From Lutibacter sp. (GTDB taxonomy: Bacteria > Bacteroidota > Bacteroidia > Flavobacteriales > Flavobacteriaceae): 64,000 nucleotides of DNA. The stretch is from positions 42,942 through 106,941 of the forward strand of contig NVWM01000028.1 in assembly GCA_002733665.1 (NCBI GenBank), read 5' to 3'. The number at the start of each line of letters is the position of its first letter. Within the stretch, counting starts at the first letter, position 1. A program made the translations under genes and the position numbers. Below, in pieces: positions 27,584 through 38,200 of the stretch. The notes beneath the pieces are model-generated. The model saw only the letters and a list, made by a program, of their open reading frames with translations, searched no databases and had not been told where the DNA came from.

Positions 27584-28855
27584 ATGTTAAAACAAAATTT
27601 ATTAAAAGTCTTATTAGTATTAGGAGTTATTCTAATTGCATTCACGTCTTGTAGTAGTGAAAGTGATGATCCAATTATTTTATCTACAAGCGAAACTAAA
27701 ACAGGAGCGTTAACTACAAGTGAAACTTGGACTGCAGATAGGGTTTATGAATTGGAAGGAAAAGTTATTGTTCCAAGTGGTATTACATTAACAATACAAG
27801 CAGGAACAATTATTAAAGGAAGGCAAGGTGATGGTTTAAATGCATCAGCACTTATTGTTGCTAGAGGAGGAAAAATAATGGCTCAAGGTACTGAAATGGC
27901 TCCAATTATTTTTACTACTATTTTAGATAATATTGAAGTAGGTCAAAAAACAGGAACTAATTTAGATGAAGCGGATGTTCAGAAATGGGGAGGAATTATT
28001 GTTTTAGGTAATGCAAGAGTATCTGTAAAAATTGGAGATACAGAAGGGCAAATAGAAGGGATTCCTGCAGACGCAACTTATGGTACTTATGGAGGTACTA
28101 ACGATGCTGACAATTCAGGTGTAATAACTTACGTGTCTATAAGACATGGTGGAATTTCTATTGGTGATGGTAATGAAATTAATGGTTTAACTTTAGGTGG
28201 TGTTGGTAATGGTACTACAATAAACTATGTTGAAGTTGTTGCAAATCTAGATGATGGTATTGAGTGTTTTGGAGGGTCTGTTAATATTAACCATGCTTTA
28301 GTTGCATACCAACAAGATGATGCTTTTGATGTAGATCAAAATTTTTCAGGGAGTTTTAAAAATTCAATGGTTGTTTATGACAATACAGGTGATGAATTTT
28401 TAGAAATTGATGGTCCTGAAAATAGTACACATACAGATGGTTTGTTTACTATTAAAAACTGCACATTTGTTTCTAAAACTAATGACGGTTCTGTAGATTT
28501 AAAATCTAAAGCACAAGGTCTTATAAAAAATAATGATTTTACAGGTTTAACTAAATTTAAAGTTAGTGCAAAATTAGATACGGATTGTACTACAGTTTTA
28601 ACCGATGCTTATAGTCATTATATAGATGGTTTGCTAGAGGTTAATACTAACAAAACAGGTGCTATTTTAGATGTATATACAAAATCTGATAACGGAGAAA
28701 ACCCACCTGTTGATTGTACGTTACCAGTTGTTTTACAAGCTGCGGCGGATGCTATTTTTACAACAGCGGGAAATTCTTCTTCGGCTACTGCTAATGGTGT
28801 AAGTCAAAGTGAATTTATATCTTGGACTTGGACGGGTATTAACAATAAATTATAA
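27584..28855 (+). CDS. Surface lipoprotein with beta-helix-like repeats
   Basis: The 423-residue lipoprotein has a lipobox ending at Cys23. The next residues, SSESDD, fit the acidic surface-export signal of Bacteroidota lipoproteins. The rest looks like a right-handed beta-helix: glycine-rich strands such as TIQAGTIIKGRQG, WGGIIVLGNARV, GTYGGTNDADNSGVITYVSIRHGG, EINGLTLGGVGNGTTINYVEV and FGGSVNINHALVAYQQDDAFDVD. Related proteins are common in Bacteroidota next to TonB-dependent receptors, with no agreed function. It lies 114 bases upstream of such a receptor on the same strand with a hairpin between them, so it is probably the surface partner of that transporter. Confidence 0.75.
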   Translation: MLKQNLLKVLLVLGVILIAFTSCSSESDDPIILSTSETKTGALTTSETWTADRVYELEGKVIVPSGITLTIQAGTIIKGRQGDGLNASALIVARGGKIMAQGTEMAPIIFTTILDNIEVGQKTGTNLDEADVQKWGGIIVLGNARVSVKIGDTEGQIEGIPADATYGTYGGTNDADNSGVITYVSIRHGGISIGDGNEINGLTLGGVGNGTTINYVEVVANLDDGIECFGGSVNINHALVAYQQDDAFDVDQNFSGSFKNSMVVYDNTGDEFLEIDGPENSTHTDGLFTIKNCTFVSKTNDGSVDLKSKAQGLIKNNDFTGLTKFKVSAKLDTDCTTVLTDAYSHYIDGLLEVNTNKTGAILDVYTKSDNGENPPVDCTLPVVLQAAADAIFTTAGNSSSATANGVSQSEFISWTWTGINNKL

Positions 28856-28899
28856 TCAACCCAAATAGAATTTCTTATTACTATTATTTGAATTAGTTC

Positions 28900-28933
28900 G
28901 ATTAAAGTTCTCAGTTTATTGAGAGCTTTAATC
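28900..28933 (+). other. Intercistronic hairpin between the lipoprotein and receptor genes
   Basis: A near-perfect 14-bp stem (GATTAAAGTTCTCA paired with TGAGAGCTTTAATC, one G-U type mismatch) closes a 6-base loop. It is not followed by a T-run, so it is not a classical terminator. It may stabilise the upstream mRNA or reduce read-through, setting different levels of the two proteins. Confidence 0.6.
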
Positions 28934-28969
28934 ATTTAATAATAAGGAATCAAATAAATATTTTTTAAA

Positions 28970-31792
28970 ATGAAAAAAACAATTATAACATTATTTTTAT
29001 TTTTTGTAACAATCTCAATTTTCGCAAATGGTATTATTAGAGGTACAGTAATCGATGCTTCTAGTGGAGAACCAATAATTAACGTTAATGTTATTGTTGA
29101 AGGGACAAGTATTGGTGCAACTACCGATTTTGATGGTATTTATTCTTTAAAAATTAAGGAAGGTACTTATACTATAACAGTTACTTCATTAGGTTATGCT
29201 TCAGTAAAAATAGAAAATGTAATTGTAGTAAAAGATGACGTAAAATCTTTAGGCATATTACTTGATCCATCAGAATTACAATTAGATGAAGTTGTTATTA
29301 CATCTTCTGGAAGTACAAAACGTACTGCTACAGCATTACTTACTATGCAAAAAAAATCGACTAAATTACTAGATGGTATTTCTTCAGAAAGTATTAGTAA
29401 AAATGGCGATTCAGATGTTGCAAGTGCTTTAAAAAGAGTAACGGGTATTTCTGTTGAGGGTGGCAAGTATGTTTATGTGAGAGGTTTAAGTGATCGTTAT
29501 ACCAAGACAACATTTAACGGTGTTGCTATTCCTGGTTTAGATCCTGATAAAAACACGGTTCAAATGGATTTATTCCCTACAAACCTAATAGACAATTTAG
29601 TAGTTTACAAAACTTTTTCTCCAGATTTACCTGGAGATTTTACAGGAGGTTTAGTTGATATAACAACCAAAGACTTTCCTAGAAGAAAAACTTTTGTAGT
29701 TAGTTTAGGTTATGGGTTGACATCAAATATGAATTTTAATAAAGATTTTGTTTTATATAAACAAGGTGGTTTAGATTGGTTGGGTTTTGGTAACAATTCT
29801 AGAAAATTGGGATTTAATGCAAATACAGTTATACCAGACGAGTCTTTAAATGACCCAAATTTAACAAATTTGACCAATAGTTTTTCAAAAGAATTAGGTG
29901 TTACTAAGGGTGCAAATTCATTTTTAGATCAAAACTTTAGTGTTAGTTTTGGTAATCAATATGAAAAAGAAAAAGTTGTTTTAGGTTTAAATTTAGCATT
30001 AAATTACGCAAATACTTATAAATATTATGATGACGTAATACAAGGCGTATTTTTTAAAGATACTGATGTAAGTCAAAATAATTTAGATAAAAGAGAGATT
30101 ACAAGAGGTTCGTTAGGTGAAAATAATGTTATTTGGAGTGGTTTAATTGGTGGTTCAATGAAATTTGAAAAAAGCAAATACGCCGTTTCATTATTTCATA
30201 GTCAAAATGGTACTGGTCAAGCAGCAGATTATATTTCGCAAAATTTTGATGAAACCAATGCAACTTTATATAAGGATGCCATTCAATATTCACAAAAATC
30301 GGTTACTAATTTAATTGTAAAAGGAAATCATCGTTTTAATGAAAATAAGTTGAAAATAGATTGGAAACTTTCGCCAACTTATTCCAGTATTTTAGAGCCA
30401 GACGTTAGGTCAACAAGATTATCTTTTGATAGCGATACAAATACATTTGAATTACAATTAGGAGACGGTGCTGGAATTGATAGATATTACCGTACGTTAA
30501 ATGAAATAAATATGGCATCTAAAATAGATGTTACTTATAAGTTTGAATTTTTAAGTGATGCTAATTCAAAATTAAAATTTGGTTTGGCGAATACTTACAA
30601 AACTAGAGATTACGAAATATTGGCTTATAGAATTAACAAAACAAGTGATTTTAATAATTTTACAGAAGATCCAAATACTATTTTATTAGATGCTAATATT
30701 TGGAATGCAACTTCGCAATCAGGTGTTTATATACAAGGCTTTCAGGATTTAAACAACCAATATAAATCTACAAGTAATAATATTGCAGGTTATGTAATGA
30801 ATGAAGTTAAAGTTACAGACAAATTAAAAACAGCTTATGGTGTGCGTTTAGAAAATGCAACTATAGATTATGAAGGTTATTTTAACAGTCAAGTATTTAA
30901 TAAACGAGTGCATAATGAATTAGTGGTTTTACCATCATTAAACTTTATTTATGCTTTAACAGATAATGCAAATTTAAGGATATCTTATTCTAAAACAGTT
31001 GCAAGACCATCGTTTAAAGAAAAATCTAATGCACATATCTTTGATCCTATTTCTCAAAATTTATTTATAGGTAATCTAAATTTAAAAGAAACAAATATTG
31101 AGAATATAGATTTGCGTTGGGAAAACTTCTTTAAGTCTAGTGAAATGATTTCGATAAGTGGTTTTTACAAAAAATTTATTAATCCGATAGAAATAGTACC
31201 ATTTCAATTAAGCCCAAATAATATTCAGCCAAAAAATGCTGGAAGTGCAACAGTTTATGGAGGAGAATTTGAAATCAAAAAACTATTATCTAAAGAAGAA
31301 GCAAAATTAAATTTTTCAATAGGAGCCAATTTCACCTATATAGTTTCAACAGTAGATACTAAAAAAGTAACTGTCAATACCAGTGGTAAAACGGAATATG
31401 AATTGCGTCAAGAAAATGCCAGAGATACCGAAATTATAGATCAATACAGAACCATGCAAGGACAATCTCCTTATATAGTTAATGGTTCTCTTAATTTATA
31501 TAATGAAAATTTTGATGCTAACTTAAGTTATAATGTGCAAGGTGAAAAATTGGCTATTGTAGGAAGTGGTATTGTTCCAGATGTATTTGAAGGCTCATAT
31601 TATAGTTTAAACTTTAAAACTTCGTATAAATTTGGTACAGATAGTAAATACAAATTGAGTTTTTCTGTAAAAAACTTATTAGATGATAATTTTGAACAAT
31701 ATTTTGACTCTTATAAATCATCACAAGAAATATACAGATCCTATAGTAAAAAGCGTTCTTTCAGCCTTAGTTTTAATTACACGATTTATTAA
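28970..31792 (+). CDS. TonB-dependent outer-membrane receptor
   Basis: The 940-residue protein has a signal peptide (about 1-19), a carboxypeptidase-regulatory-like domain (about 22-105, GTVIDASSGEPIINVNVIVEG), a plug domain starting near LDEVVITSSG and including VYVRGLSDRYTKTTFNG, and a 22-strand-type beta-barrel ending in the aromatic FSLSFNYTIY. It takes up a substrate across the outer membrane using TonB energy. No SusD-like gene is adjacent; the surface lipoprotein upstream is its likely partner. The substrate is not predictable. A strong hairpin terminator follows. Confidence 0.92.
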   Translation: MKKTIITLFLFFVTISIFANGIIRGTVIDASSGEPIINVNVIVEGTSIGATTDFDGIYSLKIKEGTYTITVTSLGYASVKIENVIVVKDDVKSLGILLDPSELQLDEVVITSSGSTKRTATALLTMQKKSTKLLDGISSESISKNGDSDVASALKRVTGISVEGGKYVYVRGLSDRYTKTTFNGVAIPGLDPDKNTVQMDLFPTNLIDNLVVYKTFSPDLPGDFTGGLVDITTKDFPRRKTFVVSLGYGLTSNMNFNKDFVLYKQGGLDWLGFGNNSRKLGFNANTVIPDESLNDPNLTNLTNSFSKELGVTKGANSFLDQNFSVSFGNQYEKEKVVLGLNLALNYANTYKYYDDVIQGVFFKDTDVSQNNLDKREITRGSLGENNVIWSGLIGGSMKFEKSKYAVSLFHSQNGTGQAADYISQNFDETNATLYKDAIQYSQKSVTNLIVKGNHRFNENKLKIDWKLSPTYSSILEPDVRSTRLSFDSDTNTFELQLGDGAGIDRYYRTLNEINMASKIDVTYKFEFLSDANSKLKFGLANTYKTRDYEILAYRINKTSDFNNFTEDPNTILLDANIWNATSQSGVYIQGFQDLNNQYKSTSNNIAGYVMNEVKVTDKLKTAYGVRLENATIDYEGYFNSQVFNKRVHNELVVLPSLNFIYALTDNANLRISYSKTVARPSFKEKSNAHIFDPISQNLFIGNLNLKETNIENIDLRWENFFKSSEMISISGFYKKFINPIEIVPFQLSPNNIQPKNAGSATVYGGEFEIKKLLSKEEAKLNFSIGANFTYIVSTVDTKKVTVNTSGKTEYELRQENARDTEIIDQYRTMQGQSPYIVNGSLNLYNENFDANLSYNVQGEKLAIVGSGIVPDVFEGSYYSLNFKTSYKFGTDSKYKLSFSVKNLLDDNFEQYFDSYKSSQEIYRSYSKKRSFSLSFNYTIY

Positions 31793-31816
31793 TACTTAAT
31801 TAAAAGATGAGAATTT

Positions 31817-31874
31817 AAAAATAGTCTTGAGATTTTTTTTTAGTTAAAAAAAGTTCTCAAGACTATTTTTTTTT
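31817..31874. terminator. Strong bidirectional terminator
   Basis: The arms AAAAATAGTCTTGAGA and TCTCAAGACTATTTTT are perfectly complementary, flanked by A-runs on the left and T-runs on the right. It lies between the stop codons of two convergent genes and can serve both. Confidence 0.85.
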
Positions 31875-31976
31875 GCCAAAGTTATATTCGAGCAAATTAA
31901 AATGATTTCTTACTATTTTATAGGTGCAATAAAATTGTATTTGTGGAAATTGCAATTTTTATCACCAAAATAAACC

Positions 31977-32900
31977 TTAATTCCTACGTCTCATCATTAT
32001 TTTATGAGAGTTTACAGTTTTTTGATGATAATACATAATACTCTTATCAACAGTTAAAGTAGGTGCTTCAACTAAACTAGAAATAGTTTCAGAAAATAAG
32101 ACTTTTGGAATAGAAAAATTTGAAGATGAAGTATCTCTCACAGCTACACATATTTCAAAACTAGTACTTGAAGTAATTTGCCCTTTTAAATATCGTGTAT
32201 AAAATAACTCCAAATCATCACTCGTTATACAAGGCGCATAATAAATATAATTTGCATCATTTATGTTTTGTAAGATTGCTGTAGAATTAGATAGCGTTGT
32301 AAATGTTGAATCACTATTTCTTTGAGCAATTCCCATAGTAGTTTCGCAAGGGCCAACACAATTTACTTCATCTAACTGTGCATTACTGAAGTATAAAAAC
32401 TGTCCGTCCAAACTTATCCCATGATCCATTACCAACCATCCAGGAATATTCATGTTGAAATCTCCTTGAACTCTTGAGATGTTAGTTACAGTACCAGAAT
32501 TAAAAGTTCCATGAAAGAGGTTATTTAATTCATTAGGATAATCTCTTGTTGATGTCCAATAAAAATTACCGTTAGAATCCATATCTGCAACTGCATCTAA
32601 ACGAGGAGCATTAGGTTGATTCGTTCCAATGAGTTCTCCAACAAAATTAAAGGTAGAGTCATCAATTTTAGTTGCATAATACAGTTTTGTGTTCTCACCA
32701 TCATTTAGATTGTTAAAAAACAAGTAGTTTCCATCAGCAGCTATAAATGGTTCCATCGCGTCAAAGGGTAAGCCATTAATACTTACTTCAATTTCAGCAC
32801 CAAATGATGGGTAAATAACAGGTTCACTAGTGTCATCAGATGAGCAAGAATTGATGAGGAATGCAAGACATATAATTTTTAAATAATATATGATTTTCAT
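31977..32900 (-). CDS. Surface lipoprotein with PD40/TolB-like beta-propeller
   Basis: The 307-residue lipoprotein has its lipobox cysteine at residue 19 followed by SSDD, a likely surface-export signal. The body has several repeats typical of PD40/WD40-like propeller blades: EPFIAADGNYLFFNN, DMDSNGNFYWTSTR, GISLDGQFLYFSN, PCITSDDLELFYTR and TLTVDKSIMYYHQ. Six blades would fit the length. Two such proteins in this window carry the CSS(E)(S)DD signal. Ligand and function are unknown. It is a single gene ending at the bidirectional terminator. Confidence 0.75.
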   Translation of the reverse strand: MKIIYYLKIICLAFLINSCSSDDTSEPVIYPSFGAEIEVSINGLPFDAMEPFIAADGNYLFFNNLNDGENTKLYYATKIDDSTFNFVGELIGTNQPNAPRLDAVADMDSNGNFYWTSTRDYPNELNNLFHGTFNSGTVTNISRVQGDFNMNIPGWLVMDHGISLDGQFLYFSNAQLDEVNCVGPCETTMGIAQRNSDSTFTTLSNSTAILQNINDANYIYYAPCITSDDLELFYTRYLKGQITSSTSFEICVAVRDTSSSNFSIPKVLFSETISSLVEAPTLTVDKSIMYYHQKTVNSHKIMMRRRN

Positions 32901-33090
32901 GTGTAATTTTTTTTTCTTAAACTTAAGTAAATGCTTAATTTTATGAGAGGTTAATATGATGTTATGATACGCGAAGTTAATTTTTTAAAATCACAAATTC
33001 AAGCAGATTCATAGTATTGTTTATAATCTGTTGATTTTTAAAGGTATAATCCTGTCAGCAAATAGAACTTAATTATAGGGATACTATTTG

Positions 33091-33098
33091 TATATTTG
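33091..33098 (+). promoter_or_regulatory. -7 promoter element for HMG-CoA lyase
   Basis: TATATTTG matches TAnnTTTG and ends only four bases before the GTG start codon. Transcription would begin at or within a couple of bases of the start codon, making the message essentially leaderless. Confidence 0.5.
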
Positions 33099-33102
33099 AG
33101 CT

Positions 33103-33957
33103 GTGAAAAACGTTAAAATCATAGAATGTCCAAGAGATGCTATGCAAGGCATTAAATCTCACTTTATTCCTACGGAATTAAAAGCAAGCTATATCAACAT
33201 GCTTTTAAAAGTAGGTTTTGATACGATTGATTTTGGTAGTTTCGTTTCACCCAAAGCAATACCGCAAATGCGTGACACTGCAGATGTCCTTTCACAATTA
33301 GATTTATCAAAAACGCAATCTAAATTATTGGCTATTGTAGCCAATGTAAGAGGAGCCAATGATGCAAGTGTATTTGAAGAAATCAATTATTTAGGCTATC
33401 CTTTTTCAATTTCCGAAAACTTCCAAATGCGTAATACAAGTAAAACAATAGATGAGTCTATTCTTATTTTAGACGAATTATTAAATATTGGTGTAAAATC
33501 AAACAAAGAAGTAGTTGCCTATCTATCAATGGGTTTTGGAAATCCGTATGGTGATCCTTGGAATGTAGATATTGTTGCAGATTGGACAGAGAAATTATCG
33601 AAAATGGGTGTAAAAATATTATCATTGTCAGATACTATTGGAGTTGCTGATGGCAAAACTATTTCTTACTTGTTTTCTAATTTAATTCCTCAATATCCTG
33701 ACATAGAATTTGGAGCGCACTTACATACAACACCAACTACTTGGCACGAAAAAGTAGATGCAGCCTATACTTCTGGTTGTTTACGTTTTGATGGAGCCAT
33801 CAAAGGTTATGGAGGTTGTCCTATGGCTAAAGATGATTTGACTGGCAATATGCCAACAGAGAAATTACTTTCTTATTTCGCGGCTCAAAAAGCAAATACA
33901 AATATAAACTCTTTGGCTTTTGAAAGTGCTTATAATATTGCTTTAGAAGTGTTTTAA
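33103..33957 (+). CDS. Hydroxymethylglutaryl-CoA lyase
   Basis: The 284-residue TIM-barrel enzyme of the HMGL-like family cleaves HMG-CoA to acetyl-CoA and acetoacetate, the last step of leucine degradation. Metal and substrate residues are in IIECPRDAMQG near the N-terminus, FGAHLHTT, and the GYGGCPMAKDDLTGN loop that carries the catalytic cysteine. I accept the GTG start because family similarity begins within the first few residues and no ATG fits. A -7 box lies directly before it. No other leucine-degradation gene is adjacent, and the ribosomal operon downstream has its own promoter. Confidence 0.9.
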   Translation: MKNVKIIECPRDAMQGIKSHFIPTELKASYINMLLKVGFDTIDFGSFVSPKAIPQMRDTADVLSQLDLSKTQSKLLAIVANVRGANDASVFEEINYLGYPFSISENFQMRNTSKTIDESILILDELLNIGVKSNKEVVAYLSMGFGNPYGDPWNVDIVADWTEKLSKMGVKILSLSDTIGVADGKTISYLFSNLIPQYPDIEFGAHLHTTPTTWHEKVDAAYTSGCLRFDGAIKGYGGCPMAKDDLTGNMPTEKLLSYFAAQKANTNINSLAFESAYNIALEVF

Positions 33958-33999
33958 ATTGTAAATATTTTTGATAGAAATTTATTGCGCAAAAACAAC

Positions 34000-34029
34000 T
34001 TGCTGAATAACTAATTAATTGTATATTTG
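34000..34029 (+). promoter_or_regulatory. Promoter of the rpsF-rpsR-rplI operon
   Basis: TTG (34000-34002) is followed after 19 bases by TATATTTG (34022-34029), a full match to the Bacteroidota -33/-7 pattern. The predicted leader is about 30 bases. Confidence 0.65.
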
Positions 34030-34063
34030 CACCCTTTAAAAGTAAAACTTAAAATCAATAAAT

Positions 34064-34405
34064 ATGAATCATTACGAAACTGTTTTCATTTTGAATCCCG
34101 TTTTATCTGAAACTCAGATAAAGGAAGCAGTAAAGAAGTTCGAGGACTATCTTGTTTCCAAAGGTGCCGAAATGGTGCACAAAGAGAATTGGGGCTTAAA
34201 AAAATTAGCCTATCCAATCCAACACAAAAAAAGTGGTTTTTACCACTTATTTGAATTCAAAATTGCAGGTGAAGAAATTACTGCATATGAACTAGAATTC
34301 AGAAGAGATGATAGCGTTATGCGTTATTTAACTGTAAAATTAGATAAACACGCAGCTGCTTGGGCAGAAAAGAGAAAAGCACGCGTTAAAACTCCTAAAA
34401 AATAA
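34064..34405 (+). CDS. rpsF: 30S ribosomal protein S6
   Basis: The 113-residue protein is S6 by its N-terminus (MNHYETVFILNPVLSETQI) and central segment (GLKKLAYPIQHKKSGFYHLFEF). It binds 16S rRNA together with S18 in the small-subunit platform. It is the first gene of the usual rpsF-rpsR-rplI operon, separated from rpsR by three bases. A recognisable two-part promoter precedes it. Confidence 0.98.
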   Translation: MNHYETVFILNPVLSETQIKEAVKKFEDYLVSKGAEMVHKENWGLKKLAYPIQHKKSGFYHLFEFKIAGEEITAYELEFRRDDSVMRYLTVKLDKHAAAWAEKRKARVKTPKK

Positions 34406-34408
34406 GTT

Positions 34409-34705
34409 ATGGCAAGTTTAGATCAGCAATCAAAAGGAGGGAAGCAAGGTAATGTTAGGTACCTAACTCCGTTAGACATTGACACTAAAAAAGAAGCGAA
34501 ATACTGTCGTTTTAAGAAAAACGGTATCAAATACATCGATTATAAAGATGCAGACTTCTTATTATATTTGGTAAACGAACAAGGTAAAATTTTACCAAGA
34601 CGTTTGACAGGAACTTCATTGAAGTATCAAAGAAAAGTATCTGTTGCTATTAAAAGAGCACGTCATTTAGCATTAATGCCATATGTTGGCGATTTATTAA
34701 AATAA
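34409..34705 (+). CDS. rpsR: 30S ribosomal protein S18
   Basis: The 98-residue protein is S18, recognised by [20 protein letters not shown] and the C-terminal [21 protein letters not shown]. It forms a heterodimer with S6 on 16S rRNA. The N-terminus is somewhat longer than in E. coli (75 residues), as is usual in this phylum. Only one cysteine is present, so it is not a zinc-ribbon (C+) form. Confidence 0.98.
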   Translation: MASLDQQSKGGKQGNVRYLTPLDIDTKKEAKYCRFKKNGIKYIDYKDADFLLYLVNEQGKILPRRLTGTSLKYQRKVSVAIKRARHLALMPYVGDLLK

Positions 34706-34719
34706 TAAAGAGGAGAGAT

Positions 34720-35172
34720 ATGGAACTAATTTTAAAACAAGACGTAGAAAACGTAGGATTTAAAGATGATTTAGTGACTGTGAAAAATGGTTACGGACGT
34801 AATTTCTTAATTCCTCAAGGAGTTGCAATTTTAGCAACTTCGTCAGCAAAAAAAGTATTGGCTGAAACTTTAAAGCAACGTGCATTTAAAGAAGAAAAAT
34901 TAATCAAAGATGCTACTAAAATTGCTGATGCAATTAAAGAATTGGAGATTAAGATATCTGCTAAAACAGGAGAAGGATCTAAATTATTTGGATCTGTGAA
35001 TAACATTGATGTTGCAGCTTCTTTAGAAAAAGCAGGACATGAAATCGAAAAGAAATTTATCAAAGTTGAAGGTGGTAATGTGAAACGTATAGGAAAGTAT
35101 AATGCTGCTGTAAGATTACACAGAGCAGTTATAGTTGACTTACAATTTGAAGTTATTGCTGAAGCAAAGTAA
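34720..35172 (+). CDS. rplI: 50S ribosomal protein L9
   Basis: The 150-residue protein is L9: an N-terminal domain (ILKQDVENVGFKDDLVTVKNGYGRNFLIPQG), a long connecting helix and the C-terminal domain (SKLFGSVNNIDVA). It binds 23S rRNA near the L1 stalk. It is the last gene of the operon, 14 bases after rpsR, with an AGGAGAG purine stretch just upstream that is one of the few Shine-Dalgarno-like sequences in this window. A terminator follows. Confidence 0.98.
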   Translation: MELILKQDVENVGFKDDLVTVKNGYGRNFLIPQGVAILATSSAKKVLAETLKQRAFKEEKLIKDATKIADAIKELEIKISAKTGEGSKLFGSVNNIDVAASLEKAGHEIEKKFIKVEGGNVKRIGKYNAAVRLHRAVIVDLQFEVIAEAK

Positions 35173-35202
35173 TTAACACTATTTAGTTAATAAATATATA
35201 AA

Positions 35203-35226
35203 GTCCGCTTAATAGCGGGCTTTTTT
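35203..35226 (+). terminator. Terminator of the rpsF operon
   Basis: GTCCGCT and AGCGGGC pair with one G-U, close a TAAT loop and are followed by seven T. Confidence 0.85.
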
Positions 35227-35231
35227 ATGTT

Positions 35232-35239
35232 TAAATTTG
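35232..35239 (+). promoter_or_regulatory. -7 promoter element for the Oar-like receptor
   Basis: TAAATTTG matches TAnnTTTG, just after the rplI terminator, giving a leader of about 22 bases. The -33 region would fall on the terminator hairpin and holds no TTG. Confidence 0.45.
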
Positions 35240-35267
35240 TTCTTATTAACATTTAAATTCTATCATC

Positions 35268-38200
35268 ATGAAAAAAAAATACTTCTTTATACTGCTATTT
35301 TTTGGCATTATATTAAATTCATTTTCACAAGTTACCACAGCCTCAATGAGAGGAGTAGTTGGTGATGTAAGTGGACCCTTACCGCAAGCAAGTGTAGTTG
35401 CTGTACATACGCCTTCAGGGACTTCGTACGGAACAGATACACAATTTAACGGAACTTATAATTTACCAAACATGCGTGTTGGTGGACCTTATAAGATAAC
35501 TGTTAGTTTTATAGGTTTTAAAGAGCAAATATTTGAAAACGTTTTTCTACAAGTTGGAGAGAAACTAAAGTTAAATGTATCTTTAGAAGAAGAGGCTTCA
35601 CAATTAGATGAAGTTGTTATTACTACATCAAAAAACACCACAATTAATAGTGGTAGAACAGGGTCTTCTACAAGTATTGGTAGTGAACAAATTAAATCAT
35701 TACCAACAATTTCGAGATCAATAAATGATTTAACGCGTTTGACACCAAGTTCTGATGGTAATTCGTTTGGAGGAGGAAATAATAAAATGAACAACTTATC
35801 TTTAGATGGTTCAATTTTCAACAATCCTTTTGGGTTAGATGGAGGAACTCCTGGAAGTCAGACAAATGCACAACCAATATCATTAGATGCGATTGATCAA
35901 ATACAAGTAGATATCGCTCCATTTGATGTTACTTCTTCTGGATTTACAGGAGCTTCTGTAAATGCAGTTACAAAATCTGGAACAAATGATTTTCACGGTT
36001 CTGTTTTTGGCTTTTATAGAAATGATGATGTTACTGGAACTAAAGTAGGTGGTACAGATCTTTTTAAAGCAGATTTAAAACATTTACAAGCAGGTTTTAG
36101 TATTGGAGGTCCAATAATTAAAGATAAACTATTCTTTTTTGCAAATGCAGAAATAGAAAGAAGAGATGATTTGGCTTCAGGTTTTAGACCTAATGAAGGA
36201 GGAGAAACAGTTGAAGGTAGTGTATCAAGAGTTTTGCGTTCAGATTTGGAAGCTGTTTCTGCAGCATTAGCAAATTTAGGTTACGAAACTGGAGGGTATG
36301 AAAACATATTACATGCAACTGATAATGAAAAATTTATTGTAAAGTTAGATTGGAACATTAATAATAACCATTCACTAACAGCGATTTACAATCAATTAGA
36401 TGCATCAAGGGACAAGCCTGCACATCCAACAGCATTCTTTAATAGAGGACCAAGTGCAAATACAACTCAATTTGCAAACTCTGGTTATTCAATCAATAAT
36501 AAATTGCAATCAGCAATTGTTGAATTGAAATCCAGATTTGGAACAAAATTCTCTAATAATTTACAAGTAGGTTACACACACTTTGATGATTTTAGAACTC
36601 CGCTTTCTGCTCCAGCACCATCAATTACGATTCTAAAAGATGGTTCACCTTATATTATTGCTGGTCATGAACCATTTTCAGTAAACAATAGGTTGGATCA
36701 AAAAGTATTTCAAATAACAAATAATTTTAAGATTTATTCAGGTGCACACACAGTTACATTAGGGGCTTCATTTGAAAAATTTCAATTCGACAACTCTTTT
36801 AACTTAGGTTTTTATGGTGCTAGAGGATTATTCTTCCCATCAGCAGGATCAGTTTCAGATTTCTTGACCTATGCAGCAGATACATCTCCTAGTGGATTAG
36901 GAGCAGAAATAACAGCAGCAGAAGCAACATTTGCAGCAAATGATTGGAGTTTAGCAGAAACGAATGTAGGTCAATTATCTTTTTATGCGCAAGATGAAGT
37001 TACTTTACTTGAAGACTTTACATTAACGTTAGGGTTGAGATTTGATAAACCAAATTATTTTGATACAGCAGAAAAGGCTCAAGAAAACATAGATGCTAAC
37101 TGTTGTTATGACCCTTCTATTGAATATTTTAATCCAGATGGATCATCACAGTTTTATAACAGTACTAAACTTCCAGGTGAAAACAAGTTTTTATTCTCTC
37201 CAAGATTAGGATTTAACTGGGATTTAAAAGGAGACAATACAAAACAATTGCGTGGAGGATTAGGGATATTTACAGGTCGTTTGCCTTTTGTATGGATAGG
37301 AAACCAAGTTCAAAACGTAAATTCATTTTTCTACACAACTGTTGCACCTAACTTTAATTTTCCACAAGTATTTAGATCAAGTTTAGGATATGATCAAAAA
37401 TTTGAAAATGGATTGACAGTGTCTACAGATTTAATGTACTCTAAAAATATTGATGCAATTTTTGCTACAAACATTGGTCTAAGAAGCCCTTCTGGAACAT
37501 TGCAAGGAGTTGGTTCAAGACCAATTTATGAGGCAGGAGATATTACAAACCATGCTTGGTCTGTAACGAATACTGATGTTGGAAATGTATTTAACTTCTC
37601 TGTACAATTAAAGAAAAGATGGGAAAACAACTTCAATATGAGTATTGCTTACGATTATTTAGATGCAAGAGATGCAACATCTCCAACTGAAGAAATTACG
37701 AATGCTACATTTGGAGCAAATCCAAATATTGGAAATGTTAATATAGCAAAGTCAAGCCCTTCTAGATTCGGTCATAAGCATCGTGTTGTAGGATCGGCAT
37801 ATAAGAAATTCAATTATGGAGAAGGGAAATGGTCTACAACTTTGACAACATTCTTTGAATATACAGAATCTGGAAGACATAGTTTTGTGTACGGAGGAGA
37901 TATTAACGGAGATGGATCTGCTCAAAATGACTTGATCTATATTCCTACTGCAAGTGAAATACCAACAATGACCTTTGTTGGAACTCCTACAGAGCAAGCA
38001 GCTCAAATGACTGCATTAGAAAATTATATCAATCAGGATGATTATTTAGCAGGTAATAGAGGAGAATTTGCAGGTAGAAATGCAACTTTAGCACCTTGGT
38101 TCTCAAATTGGGATGTACGTTTAGCTCAAGATTACAATTTTGGAGCTGACAGTAATAAAAAGATCCAATTTACTATTGATATTTTAAATTTTGGTAATTT

